DNA from: Oceanimonas sp052119705
Lineage (GTDB): Bacteria > Pseudomonadota > Gammaproteobacteria > Enterobacterales > Aeromonadaceae
Direction of reading: 5' to 3'
DNA length: 64,000 nt
Assembly: GCF_052119705.1 (NCBI RefSeq)
Contig: NZ_JBGQOP010000009.1
Coordinates: 1 to 64,000, forward strand
The notes under the pieces were generated by a model. It searched no databases and was not told the DNA's origin. It saw only the letters and a program-made list of their open reading frames with translations. This document shows positions 8,927 through 18,998 of this stretch, in pieces. Numbering within the stretch: position 1 is the first letter of the stretch; every line of letters starts with the position of its first letter. The position numbers were made by a program, and so were the translations under genes.

Positions 8927-9763
8927 ATGAAGTTTAGTTTTTCAGCATTAACCACCGTCAGCGTCTTAGCGTCGGCGCTCGCACTGAGCGCCTGCGATCA
9001 AGCACCCAAAGAAACCGCCGCCGCTGAACCTGCCGCTGCCATTAAACCCCTACGCATAGGCGTGATTGCCGGTGCCGAAGAGCAAGTGGCCGAAGTGGCC
9101 GCCAAAGTCGCCAAAGAAAAATACAATCTGGACGTGGAGCTGGTTTCTTTCAGCGATTATGTAACGCCAAACGTGGCGTTAAGCGATGGCAGCTTAGATC
9201 TTAATGCCTTCCAACATCAGCCTTACCTCGACAAACAAATTGCCGACCGCGGTTATGAGTTAGTGCAAGTAGGTAAAACTTTCGTCTACCCCATTGCCGC
9301 TTATTCTAAAGTCATCAAGTCATTGGACGAGTTAGAAGAGGGTGCCAAGATAGCCGTGCCTAACGATCCTACTAACTTAGGTCGCAGCTTACTGTTATTA
9401 GAACAGCAAGGCCTGATTGAAGTGGATGATGCGGCCGGCCTCGAAGCCACCCCATTAAACATTACTGCGAACCCAAAAAATCTGAACATTATCGAGCTAG
9501 AAGCACCACAATTGCCGCGCTCTTTAGATGACGTGGCCTTTGCCATCATCAACACCACTTACGCCTCACAGCTCGATTTGCTACCAGAGCGTGATGGTTT
9601 GTTTGTGGAAGACAAAGACTCCCCTTACACCAACTTAATTGTGGCACGCAAAGACAACCAAGAAGATGCGCGCGTACAGACCTTCGTTAAGGCTTATCAA
9701 AGCGATGAAGTCTATGAAGCAGCGAAAGAGCTGTTTAAAGGCGGCGTGGTCAAAGGCTGGTAG
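8927..9763 (+). CDS. metQ: Methionine-binding lipoprotein
   Basis: Substrate-binding protein of the methionine importer, 278 residues, of the NlpA/MetQ family. The signal sequence ends in a lipobox LALSAC, predicting lipidation at Cys23 and anchoring to the periplasmic face of the inner membrane. The family pattern IGVIAGAEEQVAEVA and the FQHQPYLDK motif that shapes the methionine pocket are present. Preceded by AAGGAA. It ends the metNIQ operon, which closes with a terminator hairpin about 50 bases on. Confidence 0.95.
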   Translation: MKFSFSALTTVSVLASALALSACDQAPKETAAAEPAAAIKPLRIGVIAGAEEQVAEVAAKVAKEKYNLDVELVSFSDYVTPNVALSDGSLDLNAFQHQPYLDKQIADRGYELVQVGKTFVYPIAAYSKVIKSLDELEEGAKIAVPNDPTNLGRSLLLLEQQGLIEVDDAAGLEATPLNITANPKNLNIIELEAPQLPRSLDDVAFAIINTTYASQLDLLPERDGLFVEDKDSPYTNLIVARKDNQEDARVQTFVKAYQSDEVYEAAKELFKGGVVKGW

Positions 9764-9812
9764 TTAAAAATAAGTAGTTAAGGGCTGGTAATCAACTCTT
9801 CACTCGACGAAA

Positions 9813-9838
9813 GGTCACGGCTTGCCGTGGCCTTTTTT
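9813..9838 (+). terminator. Rho-independent terminator of metNIQ
   Basis: GGTCACGG and CCGTGGCC form an 8-bp stem (one G-U pair) around a CTTG loop (9813-9832), followed by six T (9833-9838). It is placed correctly to end metNIQ transcription before rfaH. Confidence 0.85.
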
Positions 9839-9886
9839 CATTGTGCTGTCATAATAATGCTCACGTAATGTTGATAGGGGCCTAGT

Positions 9887-10396
9887 ATGCAAAAGTGGTA
9901 TTTGGCGCAGTGTCGCCCCCGAGAAGAAGATCGCGCCTTACAGAACTTAAATAATCAGGATATAGACGCTTTTTACCCTTACGCCGAGGTAAAAAAGCGC
10001 GTGCGCAACAAGTTAGTGACTCGCACCGAGGCCTTATTTCCAGGTTATATTTTCGTGCATGCCGACCTTGAACTTGTCAGCTCCACTACCATAGGCTCCA
10101 CCCGAGGAGTGCGCAGCTTAGTGCGTTTTGGCGGAGGCCCAAGCGTAGTACCGAGCGAATTGGTGTATGACTTGATGGCCCATTGCGACAGCGATGCGCT
10201 CAGAGAGCAGTTAAGCGATGTGCCGCTAAAGGGCGAGACGGTGCGGATAGAACAAGGCCCCTTTGCCGGCCTAGAAGCGATTTATCTCGAAGCCGACGGC
10301 GAAATGCGCGCCATCTTGCTGTTGACTCTATTGCAGAAAGAAACCTCCACCAGCTTTGGTGTCGAAGAGTTTTCTCGGGTAGCTAAGAGTCAGTGA
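9887..10396 (+). CDS. rfaH: Transcription/translation antitermination factor RfaH
   Basis: NusG paralogue that loads at ops sites and promotes read-through of long LPS, capsule and toxin operons. Of the 169 residues, the N-terminal NGN domain (1-100) has the RfaH pattern WYLAQCRPREEDRA, and FPGYIFVHAD is typical of NusG-like proteins. The C-terminal KOW-like region (108-162) contains EGPFAGLEAIY-type sequence (here QGPFAGLEAIY). The start ATG follows AGGGG. No ops element was recognised in this window, so its targets lie elsewhere. Confidence 0.9.
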   Translation: MQKWYLAQCRPREEDRALQNLNNQDIDAFYPYAEVKKRVRNKLVTRTEALFPGYIFVHADLELVSSTTIGSTRGVRSLVRFGGGPSVVPSELVYDLMAHCDSDALREQLSDVPLKGETVRIEQGPFAGLEAIYLEADGEMRAILLLTLLQKETSTSFGVEEFSRVAKSQ

Positions 10397-10452
10397 ACAG
10401 GAAGGCATAAAACAGCTAACCTTAAAACCACACTAACCCTAAACACCACGTT

Positions 10453-11868
10453 CTAGCCCTGAAAACCACACAAGAGCCGATACTCTTCGAGCACGTAGGT
10501 ATCTGTCATGCCGCTCACGAAGTCCAGTAATAGGCGGACTCTAAAATACCACTCACGCTCATGCGCCTGTTCAAACAAAGGCGCATGTTGGCTGTCTCTT
10601 TTATACGCCGCTAAATGGCGCGGTGGCAGCCTGTGGTATAAACGGCGCAGTAACAGTCCTTCTGCATCTTGGCGTCTTTCTAAGCTAGTAAATTCAGACT
10701 CCGGTAAGGCCAGCAAGGGCGCAAACGCACCCAAAATACCTTTCAGTGCGGCAAAGCCCGCTAATTCTAATGCTTCCACCTCACGATGCTTAAACACCTC
10801 GCGCTGCGCAAAGTCTTTCAACCACTGCAACGCCTGAGCCGGCGCCTGCTCTACTGCGAGCAAGGGTTGATCATGGCTGCCAGCCAAGATAGCCGCCTGA
10901 TGCGCAAGATATTGCTCGCTCACTAGCACTAATAAATCATCATTCAACAGTTGGCGAAAACGAGCGAAAAAGCCCGGTTCGGCGGCTAGCGCTTGGTGCC
11001 AGCAGTCTTGCAGATACGCATTGCCGTCACGCAAAATCGCCTGCTCCAGCTCCACTATACTGAGCACGCCGCGGTCAACCGCATCTTCCAAATCTGCCAC
11101 GCCGTAGGCCATGTCATCGGCGGCTTCCATTAAAAACGTTAGCGGATAGCGCCCCCGCCTAGTACTGGGAAATAGCGCCCTGATCTCTTGTACCAGCGGG
11201 CGCTCACTAAAGTAATGACCGGGCTTTTGTTGCCAAGGCCGCTTTTTTCCTTCTTGAGCTTGGCCTTGGCGCTGATAGCCGCCACGCACGTACTTTTGCA
11301 AGGCCGCCAGCTGACTCAAGGTTAAATTTAAACTCTGTACACTGTGCAACAAGCGCAAACTTTGGGCGTTACCCTCAAACTGCTGTAAGTCCGCCAGTAA
11401 CATCGGCCATTGCCGAGAGCCTTGGCCTAGGGCTTGCGAAAATAAACTCGGCAAGCGGGTGCGCAACCAGTCAATCATCACCACTTCGCCAAAATGGCCA
11501 AAGGGCGGATTGCCCACGTCGTGCAGCAAACAGGCCATCTCCACTAGGCTAACAAAGGCTTGTTTATCGATCACCTCTTCATTGCCTGCCAACACTAACA
11601 GCGCAAGTTGTCGGCCGATTTCTTTCACCTCCAGCGAATGCGTTAAGCGGCTGCGCACCGAGGCTTTTACGTCCAGCGGAAACACCTGTGTTTTTTGTTG
11701 CAAGCGGCGCACCGGCGAGCATTGCACGATACGACTGCGATCCGCTTCTATAGCGCTTAAAGCCGTCTCTTTTTTCGCCACTGGTTTGGTATCTGGTTTC
11801 GTCTCAGACAGAGCATCAGGCAAGCTTTGTTGGCGGTCACTTAAGATAAAATCTTGGTAATCACTCAT
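10453..11868 (-). CDS. dgt: Deoxyguanosinetriphosphate triphosphohydrolase (dGTPase)
   Basis: HD-superfamily enzyme that hydrolyses dGTP to deoxyguanosine and triphosphate. The 471 residues include the N-terminal family signature SRIVQCSPVRRLQQKTQV, RSRLTHSLEV carrying the first metal-binding His, and the HD motif CLLHDVGNPPFGHFGE (about 112-127). A later MEAADDMAYGVADLEDA segment supplies the distal Asp. The length is between the Dgt subclasses. It overlaps the arcB stop as ATGA, so it is probably co-transcribed with arcB. In E. coli dgt neighbours mtnN instead. Confidence 0.9.
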   Translation of the reverse strand: MSDYQDFILSDRQQSLPDALSETKPDTKPVAKKETALSAIEADRSRIVQCSPVRRLQQKTQVFPLDVKASVRSRLTHSLEVKEIGRQLALLVLAGNEEVIDKQAFVSLVEMACLLHDVGNPPFGHFGEVVMIDWLRTRLPSLFSQALGQGSRQWPMLLADLQQFEGNAQSLRLLHSVQSLNLTLSQLAALQKYVRGGYQRQGQAQEGKKRPWQQKPGHYFSERPLVQEIRALFPSTRRGRYPLTFLMEAADDMAYGVADLEDAVDRGVLSIVELEQAILRDGNAYLQDCWHQALAAEPGFFARFRQLLNDDLLVLVSEQYLAHQAAILAGSHDQPLLAVEQAPAQALQWLKDFAQREVFKHREVEALELAGFAALKGILGAFAPLLALPESEFTSLERRQDAEGLLLRRLYHRLPPRHLAAYKRDSQHAPLFEQAHEREWYFRVRLLLDFVSGMTDTYVLEEYRLLCGFQG

Positions 11869-14264
11869 ACGCGGCTCTCAAGCCAATGGCGCAATACGGC
11901 CAAATCGCCGGGTAGATGCTGGTTTAATTGCTGCGTCCAACGAGGGACTTCTTGCCACCAATCTGGGTGCTCAGGGCTCTGGATCAGTTGTGCCAATTGC
12001 TGAATACGCTTTAAGCCCACAGAGCCCGCCGCACCTTTGATCTTGTGCGCCTCTTCCACAATTTGGTCTTGCGCTTTCGCCGCCATAAACTCATTGAGTT
12101 TGCAGAGGTAATCAACCGCCATATCATCCAGCATATCCACACTCGACAACAAGATATTGGCGCCGACCGTATCTACATAATCGTTAAGAAATACGCTATT
12201 CAATATAATGCTTTCATCATGATTAATTGCAGGCTCTAAAGGCGGCGCGGCTGTGGTCGGCGCGTCTATCATGAGCGGCGTAGACGTGGCAGCCAACAGG
12301 CGAGCACGGCTACTGACTCTGGGCTTATGGGCAAAAAAGCGCGCCAATACACCTTTAATGGCCTTAGAAGACAAGGGCTTACTAATGGCATCGTCCATGC
12401 CCTTGGCCAGATATTCTTGCTTGTCGCTTATCAAGTTGGCGGTGAGCGCCACCAATGGCGGCAAGCTGTACCCTTGCTCGCTCGCTTCTTGGCGCAGTCG
12501 CGCCGCTATATCAAAGCCTGTCATGTCCGGCAGTTGAATATCTAAAAACACCAGATCAAAGCTTTGCTGCGCCAAGCAGGCAAAAGCTTCTTTACCGTCG
12601 CGGGCGACCGTGACTTGATGACCCAGCTTTTCTAACAGCGCACAGGCCACAGTGACGTTTAGCTCTACGTCCTCTACCAGCAGCATAGACAAACAAGGCA
12701 GGTGCGCCACTACTGGGTCATCAACCGGCGCCACACTTCTGGGTACCTTAATGGTGATGCTAAAACAGGAGCCCTCATTGGGTTCACTGTCGAGTTCAAT
12801 GGTGCCGCGCATGGCTTCCACCAACTGCTTAGACACCGCCAAACCAATGCCGGTACCTGTGGCATATTTATCGCCTTCTACCTGAAAGTAGAGGGCAAAT
12901 ATTTGCTCTTGCAGGCCTAGCGGAATACCGATGCCGGTGTCTTCAATATCGAAGCGTAAGGTTATCTCGCCTACCATCAGCTCATCGGCCATGCAACGAA
13001 TGGTCACGCCGCCCTCATCGGTAAACTTCACCGCATTGCCGACCAAGTTCCACAACACTTGGCGCAGGCGGGTACCATCGGCCATGATCCAGTCGGGAAT
13101 ATCGCCATCGCGATCAAAGTGTAAATACAGGCCTTTTTGCTCGGCCTGCAAGCGGGCCAAGCTTTCTAAATCGTCTAAGAAGCCGGGAAAGTCCATGGGC
13201 TCAGGCGCCAGCTCCAAACGGCTGCGATCAATTTTATCTAAATCAATAATATCGTTAAAAATATTACCCAAGGTGACGGCACTAAAGTGAATGGTTTTCA
13301 TATGCTGGTGCTGTGCTTTGTCTAGCTTGGTGGCCAGCAAAATACGGCTTAAACCCACTATGCCGTTTAAGGGAGTGCGCAATTCGTGGCTGATGGTAGA
13401 GATAAAGGTGGTTTTATCGCGACTGGCTTTCTCTAATTCTTCTTGATAACGCTTACGCTCGGTAATATCCCGGCCAAAGCCTAATAATCCTAAGCGTTTA
13501 CCATTGCGGTCAAAAAACGGCACCTTGCGCAATTCAAAGCAGGCACGGCGACCCTCAGGATATTGCAGCCATTGCTCATAGGTTTGGCTTTCATTGCGGG
13601 CAAACACTTCCTTATCGGTTTCGACCACTTTTTCGGCCACATCCGCAGGATACACATCATAGGGCGTTAAGCCGATCAGCTCTTTTTCTTGCTTGCCCAG
13701 TAGGTTTTCCATGGCGCGGTTACAACCCGAGAACTGTTCGCGCTCGTTGCGGTAATACACTAAGTCTGGCGAGGTATCGATAAAGGAGCGCAGCAAGGCC
13801 ATACGCTCTTGAGACTCCATTTGTGCCTTTTCGCGCTGATAGACTTCCGCTTCTAAATCTTCTATTGCCTGATCGCGGCCAGTTTCCGCCTTGTGGGTTT
13901 CTTCTATTTGGCAATTCAGCAGTTCGATTTTCTCTTGTAGCTCATTGTTGAGCTCTAAATCGCGCTCGCGCATCTGTTGCAGTCGTTGCACCAAGCGACT
14001 CAAGCGCTGGCGTGAGTCTTCAAGCTGATCCACCACCACAGATAAAAAATACACGGCCCAAGGCGTAACCAATAACCCAAAAAATACCGAGCGTACTAAG
14101 TCCACCGACTCCACGTTACCGCGCAAAAATAGCGTCACGCCTACTTGGATAAAAATTGCCAGAAAGATAATACAGGTGGCCAACAGCATACTAAAACGCA
14201 CTATGCCTAATTTGGTCATCAAATCGACGTAATACTGGGCCCAAGTTTTTATGGGTTTCATCAC
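11865..14264 (-). CDS. arcB: Aerobic respiration control hybrid sensor kinase ArcB
   Basis: Quinone-responsive tripartite sensor kinase that signals to ArcA under low oxygen. The 799 residues show two N-terminal transmembrane helices (about 22-45 and 58-78), a leucine-rich coiled coil (80-150), a PAS domain (about 155-270), the H-box ISHELRTPLNG (near 291), an ATP-binding domain with NLVGNAVKFTDEGG and DTGIGIP, a receiver domain with phospho-Asp in VFLDIQLPD (about 575), and an Hpt domain with HKIKGAAGSVG (near 740). It diverges from gltB. The arcB-gltBD neighbourhood also exists in E. coli. Confidence 0.95.
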   Translation of the reverse strand: MMKPIKTWAQYYVDLMTKLGIVRFSMLLATCIIFLAIFIQVGVTLFLRGNVESVDLVRSVFFGLLVTPWAVYFLSVVVDQLEDSRQRLSRLVQRLQQMRERDLELNNELQEKIELLNCQIEETHKAETGRDQAIEDLEAEVYQREKAQMESQERMALLRSFIDTSPDLVYYRNEREQFSGCNRAMENLLGKQEKELIGLTPYDVYPADVAEKVVETDKEVFARNESQTYEQWLQYPEGRRACFELRKVPFFDRNGKRLGLLGFGRDITERKRYQEELEKASRDKTTFISTISHELRTPLNGIVGLSRILLATKLDKAQHQHMKTIHFSAVTLGNIFNDIIDLDKIDRSRLELAPEPMDFPGFLDDLESLARLQAEQKGLYLHFDRDGDIPDWIMADGTRLRQVLWNLVGNAVKFTDEGGVTIRCMADELMVGEITLRFDIEDTGIGIPLGLQEQIFALYFQVEGDKYATGTGIGLAVSKQLVEAMRGTIELDSEPNEGSCFSITIKVPRSVAPVDDPVVAHLPCLSMLLVEDVELNVTVACALLEKLGHQVTVARDGKEAFACLAQQSFDLVFLDIQLPDMTGFDIAARLRQEASEQGYSLPPLVALTANLISDKQEYLAKGMDDAISKPLSSKAIKGVLARFFAHKPRVSSRARLLAATSTPLMIDAPTTAAPPLEPAINHDESIILNSVFLNDYVDTVGANILLSSVDMLDDMAVDYLCKLNEFMAAKAQDQIVEEAHKIKGAAGSVGLKRIQQLAQLIQSPEHPDWWQEVPRWTQQLNQHLPGDLAVLRHWLESRV

Positions 14265-14528
14265 TCTTTTCCATCCATGAGGTATAAGCGCAGGATACCG
14301 ACTTAACCCTAAACTGTCATGCCGTGATAGCTCACCTTCTTTACCTTAAATAAGCACCCGCAAGCGCCGATCAGAGTGAAAAACATGTGATGATGCCCAT
14401 GATTCTGATATTGCTGTCACATAAAAAATACTATATTGGATAAGCGACAAAAAAGGCATGCTACCTCACCCACATAGTGCTTGAATGTAATAGTGCGCTC
14501 GTCTTAGTGCAGTAATGGAGAAATGGAA

Positions 14529-17500
14529 ATGCCTCTTTATGACCCCACGCTTGAGAAGGATAACTGTGGTTTTGGCCTGATCGCCCATATAGAGGGTGAT
14601 GCCAGCCATAAGCTGGTTCGGCTGGCCATTTCGGCGCTCGATCGCATGCAGCACCGCGGCGGTATCGCCGCCGATGGTAAAACCGGTGACGGTTGCGGCC
14701 TGTTAATGCAAAAGCCCGATAGCTTCTTTCACGCCATTGCCAAAGACAAAAATTGGCAGCTCGGCCGTAAATATGCGGTGGGCATGATGTTTCTTAATCC
14801 AGACCCAGTGCTGGCCGAGCAATGTCGGCGCATCGTTAATGAAGAACTGGAAAAAGAAACCCTGAGCTTGGTGGGCTGGCGAGAGGTGCCGATTAATACT
14901 CAGGTGTTGGGCGAAATAGCCATGGCCTCACTGCCCCGTATCGAGCAGGTATTTATTAATGCGCCCACCGGTTGGGTAGAAAAAGACATTGAACGTCGAC
15001 TCTACATCATGCGCCGGCGGATTGAAAAACGCATTAATGACGAGTACTTCTATGTGGTCAGCCTGTCTAATTTGGTGATGACCTACAAGGGCCTGTGCAT
15101 GCCCGCGGATTTGCCGCGCTTCTATCTGGACTTGGCAGACATTCGCCTGCAATCGGCAATTTGTGTATTCCACCAGCGTTTTTCCACCAATACCCAACCG
15201 CGCTGGCCGCTGGCTCAGCCGTTCCGTTTTCTGGCCCATAACGGCGAAATCAATACCATAGGCGGTAATCGGCGCTGGGCTCAGGCACGCGCTTACAAAT
15301 TTGGCTCGCCATTATTGCCAGATCTCAAAGAAGCGGCGCCTTTCGTTAACACAGACGGCTCCGACTCCTCCAGTCTCGACAACATGTTGGAGCTGTTTCT
15401 GGCCGGCGGTATGGACTTGTTCCGCGCCATGCGCATGCTGATCCCGCCCGCTTGGCAGAAGAATACCGCCATGGATCAAGACTTGCGCGCCTTCTACGAT
15501 TTTAACTCCATGCATATGGAGCCTTGGGATGGCCCCGCCGGCATAGTGATGTCTGACGGTCGCTTCGCCGCCTGTGCCCTAGACCGTAACGGCCTGCGTC
15601 CTGCGCGTTTTGTGCGTACCAAAGACGGCTTTATTACGCTCGCCTCAGAAATCGGCATCTGGGATTACACCCCAGATGAAGTCATCGAAAAAGGCCGTGT
15701 CGGCCCCGGCGAATTATTCGTAGTCGACACCGCTAAGGGCAAGATTTGGACCAGCTTCGAGATTGATGACGACCTTAAGTGTCGCCATCCTTATCAAGAG
15801 TGGATGACCAAGCACAAGCGCCGCCTCACCCGCTTCGAGGATTTACCCGACGATCTGGCCGGCCAAAGCGAGCTGGACACCGATACCCTGCGCACTTATC
15901 AGAAGCTGTTTGGCTACTCGATAGAAGATTTAGAGCAGGTGATCCGAGTAATGGGTGAAAACGGCCAAGAAGCTGTGGGCTCCATGGGTGACGATACTCC
16001 CATGGCGGTGCTGTCTAGCAAGCCGCGCTCCCTTTATGATTATTTCCGCCAAATGTTTGCCCAAGTAACCAACCCGCCTATCGACTCGTTGCGGGAAAAT
16101 CACGTTATGTCGCTGACCACCCTTATCGGTCGCGAGCAAAACGTATTTAACGAAACCCATGGTCACGCTCATAGGGTGCAGTTTGAATCACCCATTTTGC
16201 TGTATTCCGATTTTCATCAGCTGATGAATTTGGATCAAACCCACCATAAACACACTGTGCTGGATCTGAACTTCGATCCAATAGAGGGCCTGCAAGCGGC
16301 CATTACCCGCTTGTGTGACGATGCCAAAGACGCCGTTGAAAATGGTAGCGTATTGCTGGTGCTGAGCGACCGTCATATCAGTAAAGACCGACTACCCATT
16401 CCAGCTGCCATGGCCGCCGGTGCGGTACAGCGCACCTTGGTCGAACACAACCTGCGCTGCGACTCCAACATCATAGTGGAAACCGCCAGCACCCGAGACC
16501 CCCATCAGTTTGCGGTGTTGCTTGGGTTTGGCGTCACCGCCATCTATCCCTATTTGGCCTATGAAACGCTGGCGCGCATGGTGGAAGACGGCGTGCTCAA
16601 AATGCCGCTGCGTGAGGCGCTGCTTAATTTTCGCAACGCCATCAATAAGGGCCTGTACAAGGTGATGTCCAAGATGGGCATCAGCACCATCGCCTCTTAC
16701 CGCTACTCGCAACTATTTGAAGCCATAGGCCTGCATCAGGAAGTGATTAATCTGTGCTTCAAGGGGGTTTCCAGTCGCGTGCAAGGGGCTTCTTTCGAAG
16801 ACTTTCAGCAAGATTTATTCAACCTGAGCCGAGTCGCTTGGATCGATCGCAAGCCCCTTAATCAAGGTGGGCTACTCAAGTATGTGCACGACGGCGAATA
16901 CCACAGCTATAACCCAGATGTGGTCACCACTCTACAAACTGCGGTGCGTTCCGGCAATTACCAAGACTACCAGCTGTACGCCAAGCTGGTAAATGAGCGC
17001 CCGGTGGCCACGCTGCGTGACTTGCTCGCGCTTAAAGTAAATGGCTCGGGCATACCGCTGGATCAAGTAGAGCCAGCCAGTGAGCTTTTTCCCCGCTTCG
17101 ACAGTGCGGCTATGTCCATAGGTGCCTTAGGCCCAGAAGCCCATGAGTCATTGGCCATCGCCATGAACCGCCTCGGCGGCAAGAGTAATTCCGGCGAAGG
17201 CGGTGAAGACGCGCGGCGTTTTAATAGCTTGAAGAACTCCAAGATAAAACAGGTGGCTTCCGGTCGCTTTGGGGTCACGCCCCACTACTTGATGAACGCC
17301 GAAGTGATTCAGATCAAAATAGCCCAAGGTGCCAAGCCCGGTGAAGGCGGCCAGTTGCCCGGTCACAAGGTGACGGCTGAGATCGCCAAGTTGCGCTATG
17401 CGGTACCTGGGGTAACGCTGATTTCACCGCCGCCGCACCACGATATTTATTCTATCGAGGATTTGGCCCAGCTGATCTTCGATATTAAGCAAATTAATCC

Positions 17501-18986
17501 CAACTGTTTAGTCTCGGTCAAGCTGGTGTCCGAGCCTGGGGTCGGCACTATCGCCACAGGGGTAGCCAAGGCCTATGCGGATCTGATTACTATCTCGGGT
17601 TACGATGGCGGCACGGGCGCCAGCCCGCTGTCTTCGGTTAAGTATGCCGGCTCCCCTTGGGAGTTAGGATTGGCCGAAACTCAACAGGCGTTGGTGGCTA
17701 ACGGCCTGCGCCACAAGATACGACTACAGGTAGACGGCGGCCTGAAAACCGGTTTGGATATCGTTAAGGCAGCCATTCTGGGTGCCGAGAGCTTCGGCTT
17801 TGGTACTGGCCCCATGGTGGCCTTAGGCTGCAAGTATCTGCGTATTTGCCACCTGAATAACTGCGCCACCGGCGTGGCCACTCAGGATGAAAAACTGCGC
17901 CGCGATCACTTCCTTGGCCTGCCCGAGATGGTAGAAAACTACTTTAAGTTTATCGCCGAAGAAACCCGCCAGCTGATGGCTCAATTGGGTGTGGCCCAGC
18001 TGACAGATCTCATCGGGCGCACCGATTTGCTGGAAATACTGCCCGGCCTGACCGCCAAGCAGCAGAAACTGGACTTGTCTGACATCATTGCCAAACCTCA
18101 ACCCAAGCCGGGGCTGGGCGTCTTCTGTCAGGCAGCCAACCCCAACGTCGACAAGGGCGAGCTTAACCTAAAGATCACTCAAGACACCCTGAGTGCGGTG
18201 GAAAACAGCAGCGGTGGCGACTTCTATTACTCGATTCGCAATACCGACCGCTCGGTGGGCTCCCGTTTGTCTGGCGAAATCGCTCGGCGTCACGGCAACC
18301 AAGGCATGGCGGCAGACCCAATTCGTATCCATCTGGATGGCACCGCTGGCCAAAGCTTCGGGGTCTGGAACGCCGGAGGTCTGGAGATGATACTCACCGG
18401 CGATGCCAATGATTACGTCGGCAAGGGCATGACAGGCGGCAAGCTGGTGATCAAGTCTCATGTGGGCGTGGCGTTTGCCTCGCACGAAGCGACACTGGTG
18501 GGCAACACCTGCCTGTATGGCGCCACAGGTGGCCATTTATACGTGGCGGGTCGTGCCGGTGAACGATTCGCGGTGCGCAACTCCGGCACCCTAGCCGTGG
18601 TAGAAGGCGTGGGCGACAACGGTTGCGAATACATGACCAGCGGCATAGTGACAGTGCTGGGCTCCACCGGCGTTAACTTTGCGGCCGGCATGACAGGCGG
18701 CTTTGCCTATGTACTGGATGAGGCGAACGACTTCGAACTGAAAACCAACTTCGAGCTGGTGGAATTGCTGGAGCTGGGTGACTTGATGATCCACCAAGAA
18801 CACCTGCGCGGCATTATCACCCAGCACCTGCAAGAAACGGGCAGCCAAAGAGCACAGCAAATTCTCACCGATTTCGGCCAATACTTGCCCAAGTTTAAGT
18901 TGGTTAAACCAAAATCCAGTGATGTGACTTCTTTGTTGGGCCATCAAAGCCGTTCCAGCGCAGAGCTGCGTGTCCATGCACAGTAA
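14529..18986 (+). CDS. gltB: Glutamate synthase (NADPH) large subunit
   Basis: Alpha subunit of glutamate synthase, which converts glutamine plus 2-oxoglutarate to two glutamates. It carries a class II amidotransferase domain whose nucleophile is the Cys in KDNCGFGL (C13 here, exposed after propeptide removal), a central domain, an FMN/3Fe-4S synthase domain (GGKSNSGEGGEDARR; CxxxxxC set in CHLNNCATGVATQ), and the C-terminal GXGXG beta-helix domain. The second ATG (14529) is chosen because GGAG at 14517-14520 lies 8 bases away, against only 2 for the ATG at 14523. gltD follows after 12 bases. Confidence 0.95.
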   Translation: MPLYDPTLEKDNCGFGLIAHIEGDASHKLVRLAISALDRMQHRGGIAADGKTGDGCGLLMQKPDSFFHAIAKDKNWQLGRKYAVGMMFLNPDPVLAEQCRRIVNEELEKETLSLVGWREVPINTQVLGEIAMASLPRIEQVFINAPTGWVEKDIERRLYIMRRRIEKRINDEYFYVVSLSNLVMTYKGLCMPADLPRFYLDLADIRLQSAICVFHQRFSTNTQPRWPLAQPFRFLAHNGEINTIGGNRRWAQARAYKFGSPLLPDLKEAAPFVNTDGSDSSSLDNMLELFLAGGMDLFRAMRMLIPPAWQKNTAMDQDLRAFYDFNSMHMEPWDGPAGIVMSDGRFAACALDRNGLRPARFVRTKDGFITLASEIGIWDYTPDEVIEKGRVGPGELFVVDTAKGKIWTSFEIDDDLKCRHPYQEWMTKHKRRLTRFEDLPDDLAGQSELDTDTLRTYQKLFGYSIEDLEQVIRVMGENGQEAVGSMGDDTPMAVLSSKPRSLYDYFRQMFAQVTNPPIDSLRENHVMSLTTLIGREQNVFNETHGHAHRVQFESPILLYSDFHQLMNLDQTHHKHTVLDLNFDPIEGLQAAITRLCDDAKDAVENGSVLLVLSDRHISKDRLPIPAAMAAGAVQRTLVEHNLRCDSNIIVETASTRDPHQFAVLLGFGVTAIYPYLAYETLARMVEDGVLKMPLREALLNFRNAINKGLYKVMSKMGISTIASYRYSQLFEAIGLHQEVINLCFKGVSSRVQGASFEDFQQDLFNLSRVAWIDRKPLNQGGLLKYVHDGEYHSYNPDVVTTLQTAVRSGNYQDYQLYAKLVNERPVATLRDLLALKVNGSGIPLDQVEPASELFPRFDSAAMSIGALGPEAHESLAIAMNRLGGKSNSGEGGEDARRFNSLKNSKIKQVASGRFGVTPHYLMNAEVIQIKIAQGAKPGEGGQLPGHKVTAEIAKLRYAVPGVTLISPPPHHDIYSIEDLAQLIFDIKQINPNCLVSVKLVSEPGVGTIATGVAKAYADLITISGYDGGTGASPLSSVKYAGSPWELGLAETQQALVANGLRHKIRLQVDGGLKTGLDIVKAAILGAESFGFGTGPMVALGCKYLRICHLNNCATGVATQDEKLRRDHFLGLPEMVENYFKFIAEETRQLMAQLGVAQLTDLIGRTDLLEILPGLTAKQQKLDLSDIIAKPQPKPGLGVFCQAANPNVDKGELNLKITQDTLSAVENSSGGDFYYSIRNTDRSVGSRLSGEIARRHGNQGMAADPIRIHLDGTAGQSFGVWNAGGLEMILTGDANDYVGKGMTGGKLVIKSHVGVAFASHEATLVGNTCLYGATGGHLYVAGRAGERFAVRNSGTLAVVEGVGDNGCEYMTSGIVTVLGSTGVNFAAGMTGGFAYVLDEANDFELKTNFELVELLELGDLMIHQEHLRGIITQHLQETGSQRAQQILTDFGQYLPKFKLVKPKSSDVTSLLGHQSRSSAELRVHAQ

Positions 18987-18998
18987 AGGAAGAGTGTG